This document shows positions 44,510 through 54,855 of a stretch of DNA of 64,000 bases, one piece after another. This DNA is from Paraburkholderia mimosarum LMG 23256 = NBRC 106338 (lineage in GTDB: Bacteria > Pseudomonadota > Gammaproteobacteria > Burkholderiales > Burkholderiaceae), in NCBI RefSeq assembly GCF_000739815.1, contig NZ_BBJJ01000001.1, positions 372,001 through 436,000 on the forward strand, written 5' to 3'. The notes beneath the pieces are model-generated. The model did not search any database and was not told the origin of the DNA. It saw only the letters and a program-made list of their open reading frames with translations. Position numbers and translations under genes: made by a program. Numbering within the stretch: the stretch's first letter is position 1; every line of letters starts with the position of its first letter.

Positions 44510-45168
44510 TCCGGTCTCTTGAGCCGGTAGCCCACGCCGCGCACGGTCACGATCTGCTCGGTGCCGATCTTGCGGCGCAAGCTGTGCACATGAACCTCGA
44601 TGGCGTTGCTACCCACTTCCTCGCCCCAGCCGTACATGCGTTCTTCGAGTTCGGCCTTCGTGAACACGCGTGCGGGTTGCTCGATCAGCACGCGCAGCAA
44701 CGCGAATTCGCGCGGCACGAGCGCGATGCTCTCGCCGTCTTTCGTCACTTCGTGCGCGGCGGGGTCGAGCGCGAGGCTGCCATGCGTGTAGACGGGCTGC
44801 TTCTGGCCCGTGCGGCGGCGCAGCATGGCGCGCGTGCGGGCGGCCAGTTCGTCGAGATCGAAGGGCTTGATGAGGTAGTCGTCGGCGCCTGCGTCGAGCC
44901 CGGCGATGCGGTCCGTCACCGAATCGCGCGCGGTCAGGATCAGCACGGCCGCTTCGCCGCCCTTGCGCCGATAGTCGTTGAGCACCTCGATGCCGTCTTT
45001 CTTCGGCAGCCCGAGATCGAGCAGTACGAGGTCGTACACGTCGTTGTCGAGCGAGAGTTCCGCCTCCCGCCCGTCGCGCGCCCAATCGACGGCATGGCCC
45101 TCGCGGCGCATCGAATCGAGCACCGTTTCGGCAATCATCTCGTCGTCTTCCACTACCAGCAGGCGCAT
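44506..45168 (-). CDS. OmpR/PhoB-family response regulator
   Basis: The 220-residue protein starts at ATG 45168 behind GGGGAG. The receiver has acidic residues EDDE, phospho-acceptor Asp51 (LVLLDLGLPKKDG), Thr in ILTARDS and Lys in YLIKPF. The C-terminal winged helix is of the OmpR type (LVPREFALLRVLIEQPARVF to GVGYRL). It forms a pair with the overlapping kinase gene. Target genes are not obvious from context. Confidence 0.95.
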   Translation of the reverse strand: MRLLVVEDDEMIAETVLDSMRREGHAVDWARDGREAELSLDNDVYDLVLLDLGLPKKDGIEVLNDYRRKGGEAAVLILTARDSVTDRIAGLDAGADDYLIKPFDLDELAARTRAMLRRRTGQKQPVYTHGSLALDPAAHEVTKDGESIALVPREFALLRVLIEQPARVFTKAELEERMYGWGEEVGSNAIEVHVHSLRRKIGTEQIVTVRGVGYRLKRPE

Positions 45169-45739
45169 CGCTCGCTCCCCGGATCTGAACCCCTCATTGT
45201 CGCTCATGCCGGCTTAACCGGGGCTTAAGCGTGGGGTTTGTCCGGGTCGTGCGAGTGTATCAGGACATCGGTTGCGGTTCGTTCGATCAGCTCCAGTGCG
45301 CCCGGCGTCGCACCTGTTTGGCCCAAGGTGAAGAGCGGCCGGCGGTTCTTGTTATTCATGATTAAGCTGTCCGAAATATTTTACGCGAGCGTCATCCCCG
45401 GCTTGCTTCCTTCCAGCGGCTTTTCCCGGCTCCGGCAATGGTGTGGCACGGGTATCGCCACGCGACGGTCCTATGGCCCGGATCTCGCGGACGTAATATT
45501 TGTAATATATGCTGCGGCGCAGCAACCGGTTGCTGATCACCGGGTTGGGTCTCAAAAATCCCCCATTTGGCTCAAAAATTGAGCAAGTCAGGCGTTTAGA
45601 GGCGCTTTCAGGCGTTCGATTTGATCGAAGGCAGGCAAATAGTTATGCGTAACGAATCATATGACAAATTCTGACACTCGAAAGATTCTGTAAGTGCTAA
45701 ATTCCGCGCCAGATGACTTGCTGCAGTCGTACAAGAAAG
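45169..45739. other. Intergenic region before the TpsA locus, 571 bases
   Basis: The first ~200 bases are GC-rich, the rest becomes markedly AT-rich toward 45480-45730 (for example GTAATATTTGTAATATATGC near 45492-45512), as expected of a strong promoter or horizontally gained DNA. A plus-strand frame of 114 codons (45238-45582) has no ribosome binding site and no family look. No other gene is seen. The shared promoter region of the response regulator lies at its left end. Confidence 0.5.
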
Positions 45740-48700
45740 ATGGCAAAAAAAGCACGCTACGCACAACAACTGGCCGCACATGAAGCGGCGCTCGCAAACC
45801 GACGTTTCATTCGTTTGCCCGGGGAACAGCAGGTTGCTGGCCGTCCGCTATGGATGCGCATGACTGCCGCCGTCATGACGGTGGTGATGTACTTTGCGCC
45901 TGCCGTACTGCTTGCCGATCAGACTGCGCACGCCGCGCCGATCGTCGACCCTCGCGCGCCGGTCACCTTCCAGCCAACGATTACGCAGACCACCTCCGGG
46001 GTGGCAGCAGTGAACATTGCCGCTCCCAATGCTGCGGGGATCAGCACAAACCAGTACACATCGTTCAATGTCGATTCCGCAGGTTTGGTGCTGAACAACA
46101 GCCTGGTTTCGGGTACGCCGCTGCTTGGTGGCACGCTCGGCGCGAATCCGAATCTCAACGGCCGCGCGGCGACCACGATTCTCAATCAGGTCACGTCGAC
46201 CACGCCTTCGACCCTCGCTGGCCCACTGGAGGTGTTTGGAAGTTCGGCGAATGTGATCGTAAGCAATCCGAATGGTATCTCGGTCAATGGACTTGCGCTG
46301 ACGAACGCGCCGGGACTGGTGCTGACCACGGGCGTGCCGCAGTTCATTACCGGCCCGGGCGGCACGCCGACCACTTTCGCGAACGCGGGGGCGCTCGCCT
46401 ATCAGGTCTCATCGGGCAACATCACAATCAACGGCCCGGCAGGCGTGAACGGTCCGGGTGCCGGCATCGAAGGGACCGTCGGAAATATTGACCTCATCGG
46501 TCAGTCGGTGAACCTCAATGCACCGCTGTACGCCGACCAGACCGTCAACGTCATCACGGGCAACCAGACGGTGACGCCCACTGCGACGGGCAGTTCCGGC
46601 ACGAGCTACGGCACCTCGAATGTCGTTGCGGGCACGCCCGGCGCGGTCGCAGTCGATGCAAGCCAATATGGCTCGGTCACGTCGGGGCAGATTTTCATCG
46701 TGTCGACGGCCGCGGGCCAGGGGGTCAACCTTCAGGGCACGCTCGCGGGCACCGCTGGCAATGTATCCGTCAACTCCAACGGCGACATCGTGGTCGGTCA
46801 GACCTTCGCGAACCAGAACGTCAATCTGACCAGCGCGGGCAGCACGTCGATCACGGCCGCAGGCCTTGCCAACCAGAACTACACCGTCAACGCAGCGGGC
46901 GACGTCAATGCGACGGGGAGCGTGTCGGCGGGGCAGGACGTGTCGTTCACGGCGGGCAACAACCTGAATGCGGCTTCGGTTGCGGCCAACGGCAAGGCGA
47001 GTCTCATCGCGGGCAACTCGATGACGCTCGGTTCGCTCTCGGCGAACACAGTCAACATGCGGACGGGCACTGGCGACCTGACCGTCAATTCGGGGCTCAC
47101 CGCGCCGGGGACGATCACGGCCGCCGCGGGTCGCGACCTCACGATCAACGGGGCGGTGCAGGGGGGCAGCACGGTCGCGCTGACTGGTGCGCGCAATGCG
47201 ACGGTCACCGGCTCGGTGGCGTCGGTCGGCGACACCACGCTCACCGCGCAAACCGGCTCGGCATCCGTGTCTGGCAACCTGCAGAGCAACGGGGCACTCA
47301 CGACAACGGCCGCGCAGGACATGTCGCTCGGCGGTACCGTGCAGGCACAGGGACCTGTCTCGATCACCGCCAGGAACGGCTCGATCACCGGGCAGGGCAA
47401 CGTTGCCTCGTCGAACGATGCGGTGTCGCTGACTGCCGGCCAGAACGTGCAGACGGGCGGAAGCCTCCAGGCCGGTACGAACCTGGCCGTGACCGCGGGC
47501 GCAAACGCAACGTTGGGCGGCACGGTCACCGCCCCGGGAACTGTCACGGTGACCGCAGGGCAGAACGCGACGCTCGCAGGCGCGGCGACCGCCGGCTCGA
47601 CGCTCACGGTTGCAGCGGGCAAGAACGCCTCGATCAACGGCGCGGTGTCGTCGATCGGCAGCATGGCGCTGTCGGGAGCCGCCGGCACGTTGACTACGAC
47701 CGGCGACGTGGTGAGCCTCGGCACCCTAAGTGCCAGCGGCCAGCAGGGCGTGAATCTGGGCGGTACGGTCGTCAGCCAGGGCAATGCCTCGATCACCTCG
47801 GGGGCGGGCGGGGTGTCGGTCGGCGGGACGCTCACGAGTCCCGGCACGGTCACGGTGAACTCGGCTCAGGACACCACCATTGCGGGCGCAGTCCATAGCG
47901 GCAGCAATACGAGCATCAACGCGGGCGGCAACGTGGCCCTGAACGGCGGCCTCGAGGCGGACGGCACCGGCAACGCGACTGTCACGGCAGGAGGGACTAT
48001 CACTGGCGGCGGCGCAATCAATGTCGCGAACAACACAACGCTGAATGCGGGCAGCAGCATCGCGCTCACAGGCGCGGTGCAGACCGGCAATGACCTGACT
48101 GCGACCGCTGCGCAGAACGTCTCGACGGGCGCGGTGACGGCGGTGGGCAACGCGGCGATCAAGGCCACGAATGGCAACGCGACGCTCGGCGGAAATGTGC
48201 TCACCGGCGGCAACCTTTCTGTCACGGCGGGCAAGGATGTGAATGCACCCGGCAGCGTGCAGTCGCTGGGCGACCTGAATCTGAACGCGCAGGGCGGGAG
48301 CCTCACGGCGAGCGGCCCGGTCTTGGCAGCGGGCAACGCGACGCTGGGCGCGGGGCAGACGCTTGCGCTGAATGGCGCGACAACCGTACAGGGCAACGCC
48401 GCGCTTACCGGCACGAACATCGCGACGCAGGCGCTCTCGGTCGGCGGCAAGCTGCAGGCGAACGCCGCGCAGAATCTCGACACCTCTGCGGGCACGCTCG
48501 CTGTGAATGGTACGGCGACGCTTGCCGGCGCAACCGTGACGACCGGCAACGCTATCGTGGCCGGCACGTACAACGCGACCGGTACGCAAAGCCTGACGAC
48601 AACCGGCACGGGCGCTTACCTCGGCGACGCGACGCTCTCAGGCGGGTCAAGCGGCACGGTGGCGAATACCGGCACGCAGATGGCACGCGGCGCGCTCAAC

Positions 48701-51700
48701 GTGTCGGGTTTCGCCGTGACGAATACGGGCGCGCTCTCGGGCCTGACCACCGCGAACATCAACGCCACGAATCTCGTGAACAGCGGGACAGTCTACGGGC
48801 CGACCACGAATGTGACGGTGGCGAACAGCACGACCAACAGCGGCGCGCTGATGGCGACCCATGCGCTCACGCTGACCACCTCGACGCTCAATGACAGCAA
48901 CGGGATGATCTTCGCGGGCGACGTGAACAACCCGACGGCGGCGACCGGCGATGTGACGGTCAACGTGAACGGTCCGGCTGGCAGCTATAACAATACGAAC
49001 GGGCAGATTCTCGGTTTCAACAGCGTGACGCTGAACCTGCCGAATCAGACGCTCGATCCATCGTCGGCTGCATTCGGCACGGCCAACGGTGGCAATGCCT
49101 TGAACCTGTCGGTAGCCGCCATCACGAATAGTGGCACGTGGACGCTGCCGGGTTCGAAAGCGAATGTCACGGCGAGTCAGGGTATCAGCAACACCGGCAC
49201 CATCGACCAGGCGTCGGGTACGCTCGCGCTGAACGGCGCGGTGACCAACAGTGGCATGATCACGGCGCAGGACCTCACGGTCAATGGCTCGCTGGCGAAC
49301 GCGGCAGGCGCGACCGTGCACGGCAACGGCGCCTTCACACTGAACGGTTCCGGTACGAACGCGGGTACCGTGGAGGCGCTGAACCAGCTCTCCATAAACG
49401 GTTCGAGCTACGACAATTCGAGTGGTATCACGAAAGCCGGTGCGTCGACGGGTGCCGGCAACATGAGCGTCAACCTGTCGGGCGACCTGACCAATTCTGG
49501 CGGCACGCTGACGGCGAAAAACGACCTCACGATCCACGCGAATAACGTCATCAATTCGGGTGCATCGGGCTCGGGCACTACGACGACCACGACGACCGTC
49601 GCCAATCCGGCGCTTGCGCTGGGCATGACGGTGGGCACGGACATCATCGCCTGGTCGTCCACGTATTCCGGCGGCGATCAACACTTCTGCTGTAACACCT
49701 TCGCCTACAACAACACCCAGGTTACGCTGGCCGACGCGCTTTCGCCGACGGGCGTCGCCGACCCCACCTCGATCGACGCGTTGATGGCGGGCGTGCATCT
49801 GTCGTGGACACAAGTCTCGCAGCCGGCCATCAGCGGCAATACGGTCACGCTCGTCCAAATTCCCACGGATGACGGCAGCGGCACGATCCAGAACCTGTGG
49901 TTCGTGCAAACTGCGGCCAACGCCGGCTTCGGTATCGCGACCAAGACGATCACGCTGCCCTCGGTCACTGAAACGACGACCACGACTGGCGGCACGCCGG
50001 GTGCCAGTTCGGTCATTGCAGCTGGACACAATCTCGGTATCACGGCAACGAGCCTCAATAACCAGGCCGGCACTGTGAGCGCTGGCAATGACGCGAACAT
50101 CAATGTGCAGTCGCTCAACAACGGTGGCTCGACGTACACCTCCACCGTAACCGACACGGTGAACCTGGCTTCGCTCAATACCTTCCTTGCACAGATGCCC
50201 TCGACGATCTCGGTCTGGGGCAGTTTTTACAACCCCTACGACGGCAGACCGGACCCGTGCACAAGCAATCCCGGTATCTGCATCATCACGGCAGGCATCG
50301 CCCTAGACGCGCCGGGCACGGTTACGCCTACCTCGACCTCGTCATCAGTGACGGTGCAGGGCCAGGTGGGGCAGATCGCGGCGGGTCACAACGTGAATCT
50401 GGCCGGCGGTGATCTCACGAACGCTGGCACCATCGCGGCAACCAACGACGTCAATATCAACGCGAACAGCTTTACGAACAAGGGTACCAACACCGGAACG
50501 ATGACGACCGCGGTGGGATGCGCGGCAGGCTACTCAGGCTGCAATGCCGGGTCCACAACCAACAACAATTCGCAGACCTACAGTTACCAGCAGACCAACG
50601 CGAACGTCACGGCGGGCAATGACGTCGTCATTGCCGCGAATGCGGTCAGCAATACCTATGGCAACCTGGTCGCGGGTCGCAACGTCGTGATCGGTGGAGC
50701 AGGCACAACTGCCAGCGACAGCACGGTCACGCCCACGAACCTCACGCAGACCGCGAGTGTGACGAACACCTCGGGCGCGATCGCCGCGGCCAACGACGTC
50801 AATATCAGCGCGGCGAGCGTTGTCAACACCATTGCCGCGCCGGTGCAGGTTCACCAGAACTACGGCAGCGCATCGCCGTTTTCCGGTTGCTCGCAGAACT
50901 GCGAGGCGTATGTCGATGTGCAGTCGGCCAACCCGGCGACGATCACGGCGAACCACGACGTTAACATCAGTACCAGTACCTTCGCCAACACGGGCAGCCT
51001 CGTGACGGGCCTGAACAACGTCACGATCAACGCCGCGAGCAGCGCATCGAGCAACAACCAGTACCTGAACGCGTACTGGCATTCGCCCACGCCCGGGGGA
51101 GTCGTCTGGGGCTGCGCGAACAATCCGTCGCTGTGTGCGAGCCTTTACGGCAGCGCATACAACGCGAGTCAGGCGCAGGACCCCGCCGGACTGCCGAGTG
51201 CGGTGGGCCTGCCGGATTTCGTGCCGGGCACGATCCAGGCGGGTAGTCACCTCGCGGTGACTTCGCCCACGCTGACCAACACCGGCAATGTGGTCGGACA
51301 GACCGTGACCCTCACGGGCTCGACGCTCGTGAACGGCCTGACGAACCCGAACGTCTACACGCCGCCGCCTGCCGTGGCGGGTCAGGTGATCACGCTCGGC
51401 CCGCCTGCGGTGCCGTCGACGGCGACGACCACGGTCAATGCCGCGGGGCAGGTAACGAATCTGAGCGGCCAGCTGGTGTCGGTGACGGGAGCTGCGAACG
51501 TACCGCAGCAATCGCTTATCGGCGTGACGACGGTGGGCAAGCCGGTGGCGCCTGCGGTGGCCAGCACGAGCGCGCCGGCAGGCACGACCGTGACGACCGT
51601 CGGCGGCCAGACGATCAATGTCACATACCTGGTCAACAGCCCGGCGTCGGCGGTGACGGGCGACCTGTCGCCCGCTTCGCTGCTGGCTGCGCTGCCCGCG

Positions 51701-53962
51701 AGCCTGCAGCCGGCTACGGCACAGTTCTACTACGATCCGTACACGCAGGCGCAGCAGGTTGAGCAGGCCGCCCTGCAGGCAACCGGCAAGTCGAGCTTCT
51801 ACGCGCTGCCGTCGCAGACGGATAGCGCCAGCCAGCAGACGATCAATAACCTGGACACGGCGGCGCTTTACGGCGCGGCACTCCAGTATGCCAAGCAGAA
51901 CAACATCGCGCTTGGCACACAACTGAGCCAGGCGCAGCTCGCGCAGATCAACGCCCCGATGTTGTGGTACGTCGAGCAGACGGTGCCCGAGCCGGGTTGC
52001 ACGGCAACCGGCAACGGCACGTGCCCGACAGTGCAGGCGCTCATGCCCGAGGTGCTGCTGCCGCAGAACTATGCGGTGGTGAGCGCGGACGGCGAAATTA
52101 CCGGTACGAACGTCGCGCTCAACTACGCGAACAGCATCCTCAACACAGGCACGGTGACCGCGCAGTACCTGACGGTCAACACGGGCACGCTGACGAACGA
52201 GCAACGTTCGACCAATGTCGGCACGATTTTCCAGTTGGTGCAGGACGGCGTACTGGCAAAGACGACTGGCACGGTTGTGGATCAGGGCGGTGTGATGACC
52301 GCTGCGAACTACCAGCTCAATGTCGACACGCTGAACCAGATCGGCGGGGCGCTACAGCAGGTCAACGCGGATGGCAGTGCAAACGCAGCGGCAACCTCGC
52401 AGCTACTTGCGAACCTGAAGAGCCAGCTTGGTGGCAACTTCACGCAGACCACGGTCAGCGACCACCTGCACACGGACCTGATCGGCGTACCGTCGACCTT
52501 CGACACCGTCTTCGAGATGGCGGTACTCGTCTTCATCGCGGTGGTGTCGGCGGGCGCAGCATCAGCGGGCATCGGCGCAGCGGCGGGAGCGACCGCCGGT
52601 TCCGGGACGACATTTGCCGCTGCGGGTGCAGGTTCGGCTGCGGGTGTCGGTAATGCGGCTATTTCGGCTGCGATCGGCGGCATGGTCAGCAATTCGCTGG
52701 AGCAGGTGGCGTTCGGCAACGGCAGCTTCAATGTCGGTCAACTGTTCGAGGCGGGTGCGACAGCGTTCGTAACGGCGGGCCTGACAAACGGCATCACCTA
52801 TGCGAACGGTGCGCTGGGCTTCACGACGAACGCCTCGACAAACAGCCTTGCCGCGTTGGCCGGTGTGCAGGCCGTAGGAGGCGTGATGGTGCCGACGGCG
52901 ACTTCGGCGACTGGCAATCCGGTTGAGGCTGCACTCGCGCTCGCAGCGGTCGCGAGTATCCAGGCAGGAACGCAGACGGCGATCGAGGGCGGCAGCTTAT
53001 TGACGAACCTTCGCGATAGCGCGGTGAATGACGTGGCGGCGTCGGCGAACTATGCGATCGGAAACCTGTTCGGAGCGACCGGTGCCAATCCGAACGTGCT
53101 GGCCAGCATCCTGAGTCATGCTGCGCTCGGCTGTGCAGCGGGTGCAGCTACGGGCGATGGGTGCGGCGGAGGTGCTGTCGGCGCGGCTGTGAGTGCGGCG
53201 CTTTCGCCGAGCTTCGTTAGCGCAATTGACCCGAGCGGTGCAGACCTCAACCAGGGCCAGCAGGCCGTGCTGGCGGCGTTTGCAACACTTACCGGCGGCA
53301 GCGCGGCGGCGCTGGCCGGTTTGAACGTGCAGGGCGCGATCAGTGCGGCGCAGAGCGAGGCGCTGAACAACTCGGGCGGTCCGGGGCATACCAAGCCGCT
53401 CGGGAGCATCGGAACAAACGGCGGCGAGCCGGGCATGCAGGTCGACGTCGAAAAGGATACGGTCCCGGTTCTGCCATCGACCCAGGTTGCTGTTCAGGGC
53501 GCCGCTGGGGCAACTGCTGAAGCGCAAACAACCGGGAACGGTGTGCCGCTTACTGGGGGCGCGGCTGGAGCCACAAACACGATTGCGCCCCCTCCGAACA
53601 CGTACGCGGTTTATCCAATGGGCTCAGGAGCCGCAAGCGGGCCGCTTCCACCAGGATATGTTACGGTCTCACGCTGGGTGTCTCCCGCAGAAGCGTCTCT
53701 TTGGGTTCAAAACCAAGGGACGGCAATTCCCTCTGGGATACCGCAAAATGGCACGCCCCAAGTCTATGTGACTACCGCAGGCGCGCCATACCCGCCTGGT
53801 GCCAACGGAACCGTACGAATCGATTTCGCTGTGCCGAGTGCTATGCTGCAACCTGGAAATGCGTCCAATAATTTCCAGATATTGCAACCATCAACGAGTC
53901 GGCCGATCTACAACGTCACGATCAATGTGCCGAATGGTGTGACCCTGCCCAAGGCTAAGTAG
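45740..53962 (+). CDS. Large TpsA/CdiA-like hemagglutinin exoprotein with C-terminal toxin-like domain
   Basis: ATG 45740, after AAGAAAG, gives 2740 residues; ATG 45713 is an alternative. A long basic N-region and a hydrophobic segment (AVMTVVMYFAPAVLLADQ) form an extended signal. The TPS secretion domain carries NPNGI at residues 176-180. Hundreds of short beta-helix repeats follow (about 350-1150). A conserved CdiA-like block with QAQLAQINAPMLWYVEQTVP lies near 2070, and a pretoxin region (CAAGAATGDGCGGGAVG, DPSGADLNQG) precedes a boundary motif EALNNS near 2540. The last ~197 residues are a variable tip (VTVSRWVSPAEASLWVQ, TPQVYVTTAGAPYPPG, YNVTINVP), probably a toxin. TpsB at 58993 is its likely exporter. 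Confidence 0.93.
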   Translation: MAKKARYAQQLAAHEAALANRRFIRLPGEQQVAGRPLWMRMTAAVMTVVMYFAPAVLLADQTAHAAPIVDPRAPVTFQPTITQTTSGVAAVNIAAPNAAGISTNQYTSFNVDSAGLVLNNSLVSGTPLLGGTLGANPNLNGRAATTILNQVTSTTPSTLAGPLEVFGSSANVIVSNPNGISVNGLALTNAPGLVLTTGVPQFITGPGGTPTTFANAGALAYQVSSGNITINGPAGVNGPGAGIEGTVGNIDLIGQSVNLNAPLYADQTVNVITGNQTVTPTATGSSGTSYGTSNVVAGTPGAVAVDASQYGSVTSGQIFIVSTAAGQGVNLQGTLAGTAGNVSVNSNGDIVVGQTFANQNVNLTSAGSTSITAAGLANQNYTVNAAGDVNATGSVSAGQDVSFTAGNNLNAASVAANGKASLIAGNSMTLGSLSANTVNMRTGTGDLTVNSGLTAPGTITAAAGRDLTINGAVQGGSTVALTGARNATVTGSVASVGDTTLTAQTGSASVSGNLQSNGALTTTAAQDMSLGGTVQAQGPVSITARNGSITGQGNVASSNDAVSLTAGQNVQTGGSLQAGTNLAVTAGANATLGGTVTAPGTVTVTAGQNATLAGAATAGSTLTVAAGKNASINGAVSSIGSMALSGAAGTLTTTGDVVSLGTLSASGQQGVNLGGTVVSQGNASITSGAGGVSVGGTLTSPGTVTVNSAQDTTIAGAVHSGSNTSINAGGNVALNGGLEADGTGNATVTAGGTITGGGAINVANNTTLNAGSSIALTGAVQTGNDLTATAAQNVSTGAVTAVGNAAIKATNGNATLGGNVLTGGNLSVTAGKDVNAPGSVQSLGDLNLNAQGGSLTASGPVLAAGNATLGAGQTLALNGATTVQGNAALTGTNIATQALSVGGKLQANAAQNLDTSAGTLAVNGTATLAGATVTTGNAIVAGTYNATGTQSLTTTGTGAYLGDATLSGGSSGTVANTGTQMARGALNVSGFAVTNTGALSGLTTANINATNLVNSGTVYGPTTNVTVANSTTNSGALMATHALTLTTSTLNDSNGMIFAGDVNNPTAATGDVTVNVNGPAGSYNNTNGQILGFNSVTLNLPNQTLDPSSAAFGTANGGNALNLSVAAITNSGTWTLPGSKANVTASQGISNTGTIDQASGTLALNGAVTNSGMITAQDLTVNGSLANAAGATVHGNGAFTLNGSGTNAGTVEALNQLSINGSSYDNSSGITKAGASTGAGNMSVNLSGDLTNSGGTLTAKNDLTIHANNVINSGASGSGTTTTTTTVANPALALGMTVGTDIIAWSSTYSGGDQHFCCNTFAYNNTQVTLADALSPTGVADPTSIDALMAGVHLSWTQVSQPAISGNTVTLVQIPTDDGSGTIQNLWFVQTAANAGFGIATKTITLPSVTETTTTTGGTPGASSVIAAGHNLGITATSLNNQAGTVSAGNDANINVQSLNNGGSTYTSTVTDTVNLASLNTFLAQMPSTISVWGSFYNPYDGRPDPCTSNPGICIITAGIALDAPGTVTPTSTSSSVTVQGQVGQIAAGHNVNLAGGDLTNAGTIAATNDVNINANSFTNKGTNTGTMTTAVGCAAGYSGCNAGSTTNNNSQTYSYQQTNANVTAGNDVVIAANAVSNTYGNLVAGRNVVIGGAGTTASDSTVTPTNLTQTASVTNTSGAIAAANDVNISAASVVNTIAAPVQVHQNYGSASPFSGCSQNCEAYVDVQSANPATITANHDVNISTSTFANTGSLVTGLNNVTINAASSASSNNQYLNAYWHSPTPGGVVWGCANNPSLCASLYGSAYNASQAQDPAGLPSAVGLPDFVPGTIQAGSHLAVTSPTLTNTGNVVGQTVTLTGSTLVNGLTNPNVYTPPPAVAGQVITLGPPAVPSTATTTVNAAGQVTNLSGQLVSVTGAANVPQQSLIGVTTVGKPVAPAVASTSAPAGTTVTTVGGQTINVTYLVNSPASAVTGDLSPASLLAALPASLQPATAQFYYDPYTQAQQVEQAALQATGKSSFYALPSQTDSASQQTINNLDTAALYGAALQYAKQNNIALGTQLSQAQLAQINAPMLWYVEQTVPEPGCTATGNGTCPTVQALMPEVLLPQNYAVVSADGEITGTNVALNYANSILNTGTVTAQYLTVNTGTLTNEQRSTNVGTIFQLVQDGVLAKTTGTVVDQGGVMTAANYQLNVDTLNQIGGALQQVNADGSANAAATSQLLANLKSQLGGNFTQTTVSDHLHTDLIGVPSTFDTVFEMAVLVFIAVVSAGAASAGIGAAAGATAGSGTTFAAAGAGSAAGVGNAAISAAIGGMVSNSLEQVAFGNGSFNVGQLFEAGATAFVTAGLTNGITYANGALGFTTNASTNSLAALAGVQAVGGVMVPTATSATGNPVEAALALAAVASIQAGTQTAIEGGSLLTNLRDSAVNDVAASANYAIGNLFGATGANPNVLASILSHAALGCAAGAATGDGCGGGAVGAAVSAALSPSFVSAIDPSGADLNQGQQAVLAAFATLTGGSAAALAGLNVQGAISAAQSEALNNSGGPGHTKPLGSIGTNGGEPGMQVDVEKDTVPVLPSTQVAVQGAAGATAEAQTTGNGVPLTGGAAGATNTIAPPPNTYAVYPMGSGAASGPLPPGYVTVSRWVSPAEASLWVQNQGTAIPSGIPQNGTPQVYVTTAGAPYPPGANGTVRIDFAVPSAMLQPGNASNNFQILQPSTSRPIYNVTINVPNGVTLPKAK
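46840..48640. repeat. Beta-helix repeat region of the large exoprotein
   Basis: This part of the gene encodes about 30 degenerate units of roughly 20 residues of the type 'NATLxGxVTAxGxLTVTAGQ'. At DNA level the units share words such as GGCACGGTCACCG and GCGGGCAACG. The repeats form the long filament that holds the toxin tip away from the cell. Confidence 0.8.
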
Positions 53963-53971
53963 GAGCGAAGC

Positions 53972-54250
53972 ATGCGCGTTTCATCAGATTTCGGAATTGT
54001 CGTCCGCCGTAAGGCTTTGGAGGACAAGCAAGTGGATCTATCCCCCGCCCTTAGCGAATTTCATTTCGAAGGATACTTTGATCAATCTAACGAGTTCGTA
54101 TCGCTGGGGCCGTTCTTTGGAGGTGATGCGGCAGATGACTGTATGAGAAGCCTCGAAAAGCTGGGACTTAGCTACATAGATGACTTCTTCATCTTTACGG
54201 GCGATTTTCCGAGGTGGTGCCGTTTCGAAGTATTTTCGCCAGCGGAATGA
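53972..54250 (+). CDS. Candidate immunity protein for the large exoprotein toxin
   Basis: A 92-residue acidic protein (MRVSSDFGIVVRRKALEDKQ, NEFVSLGPFFGGDAADDCMR, DDFFIFTGDFPRWCRFEVF) beginning nine bases after the exoprotein stop, with TAGGAG upstream. Size, charge and exact position fit the immunity protein of contact-dependent inhibition loci. No named immunity family is recognised. Its GC content is visibly lower than that of the exoprotein repeats, as usual for swapped cassettes. Confidence 0.75.
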   Translation: MRVSSDFGIVVRRKALEDKQVDLSPALSEFHFEGYFDQSNEFVSLGPFFGGDAADDCMRSLEKLGLSYIDDFFIFTGDFPRWCRFEVFSPAE

Positions 54251-54279
54251 CAGGTAGATGCGACGGCGCTTTGTGATGA

Positions 54280-54591
54280 GGTGTTGCCACAAACAGCGGC
54301 ATCAAGCTCGTAGAGCAAGACGGGAACATTTATCAGTTCAGTATTCCGGGGGCGAACGGAGACCTTTCTGTTGTTACTGAAATGACTCAAAATGGCAATC
54401 AGCTTGTATTGAATGGCATGCATATTGATGGCCCCGGGGCTGGATCGAGCAGCCTCAGCCAGCTACGTAACATTGCGCGCGCTTTAGGACAGCAGTACGG
54501 CGTGGACGAAGTTGTGATCAACGGCGGAACACGAACATCTGGTGCGAGCCCAGGAAAGGTACCGCGTAGCATAACGATCAAGGTAAACTAA
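54280..54591 (+). pseudogene. Orphan CdiA-CT-type toxin tip 1 (N-terminally truncated)
   Basis: The frame opens directly after a TGA at 54277 and reads GVATNSGIKLVEQDGNIYQF, then IPGANGDLSVVTEMTQNG, LRNIARALGQQYGVDEVVIN and GGTRTSGASPGKVPRSITIK. There is no long upstream part, no signal and no good start; ATG 54382 would remove a third of it. This is what remains of a toxin tip displaced from a CdiA protein. The C-terminal half (alternating helix and VINGGTRTSG) looks like an intact small domain. It is followed by a one-base overlap with its own immunity candidate. Confidence 0.75.
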
Positions 54592-54815
54592 TGACTATGA
54601 TTCGCGTGACCGGGTGGCGGCCCGGGTTCAATAAAGTTCAGTTTGGCTCATTGCTTCGCGAGTGCTGTGGCTTCACCCTGTCGGAAGGGAAAAGTTGCGT
54701 AGATTCGGTACTCGCAGGGGAGCCGATTAGCGTGAGGGTTGCTCAAGATCGCAGCGCATATTTCTTGGAACGAGCCTCAGCATTGGGTGTGGTCTGCGAC
54801 CTGAAGGATGAGTGA
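54591..54815 (+). CDS. Candidate immunity protein for orphan tip 1
   Basis: A 74-residue protein (MTMIRVTGWRPGFNKVQFGS, LLRECCGFTLSEGKSCVDSV, EPISVRVAQDRSAYFLERAS) whose ATG shares one base with the preceding TAA. It has a ferredoxin-like or ribosomal-bL12-like alternation of strands and helices. Size and coupling match cdiI-type immunity genes. No family assigned. Confidence 0.68.
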   Translation: MTMIRVTGWRPGFNKVQFGSLLRECCGFTLSEGKSCVDSVLAGEPISVRVAQDRSAYFLERASALGVVCDLKDE

Positions 54816-54855
54816 TGTCACTCTCGATGAAGCGTGGTAGCAACTGGACCGATGA

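Noticed and set aside
45238..45582. 114-codon plus-strand frame upstream of the large exoprotein
   Set aside because: It starts without a ribosome binding site inside the response regulator promoter region and has no protein-like pattern; better explained as regulatory DNA.
45740..53962. A CRISPR or satellite array suggested by the many repeated words
   Set aside because: The repeats are degenerate, remain in frame over the whole gene and encode beta-helix units, so they are protein repeats.
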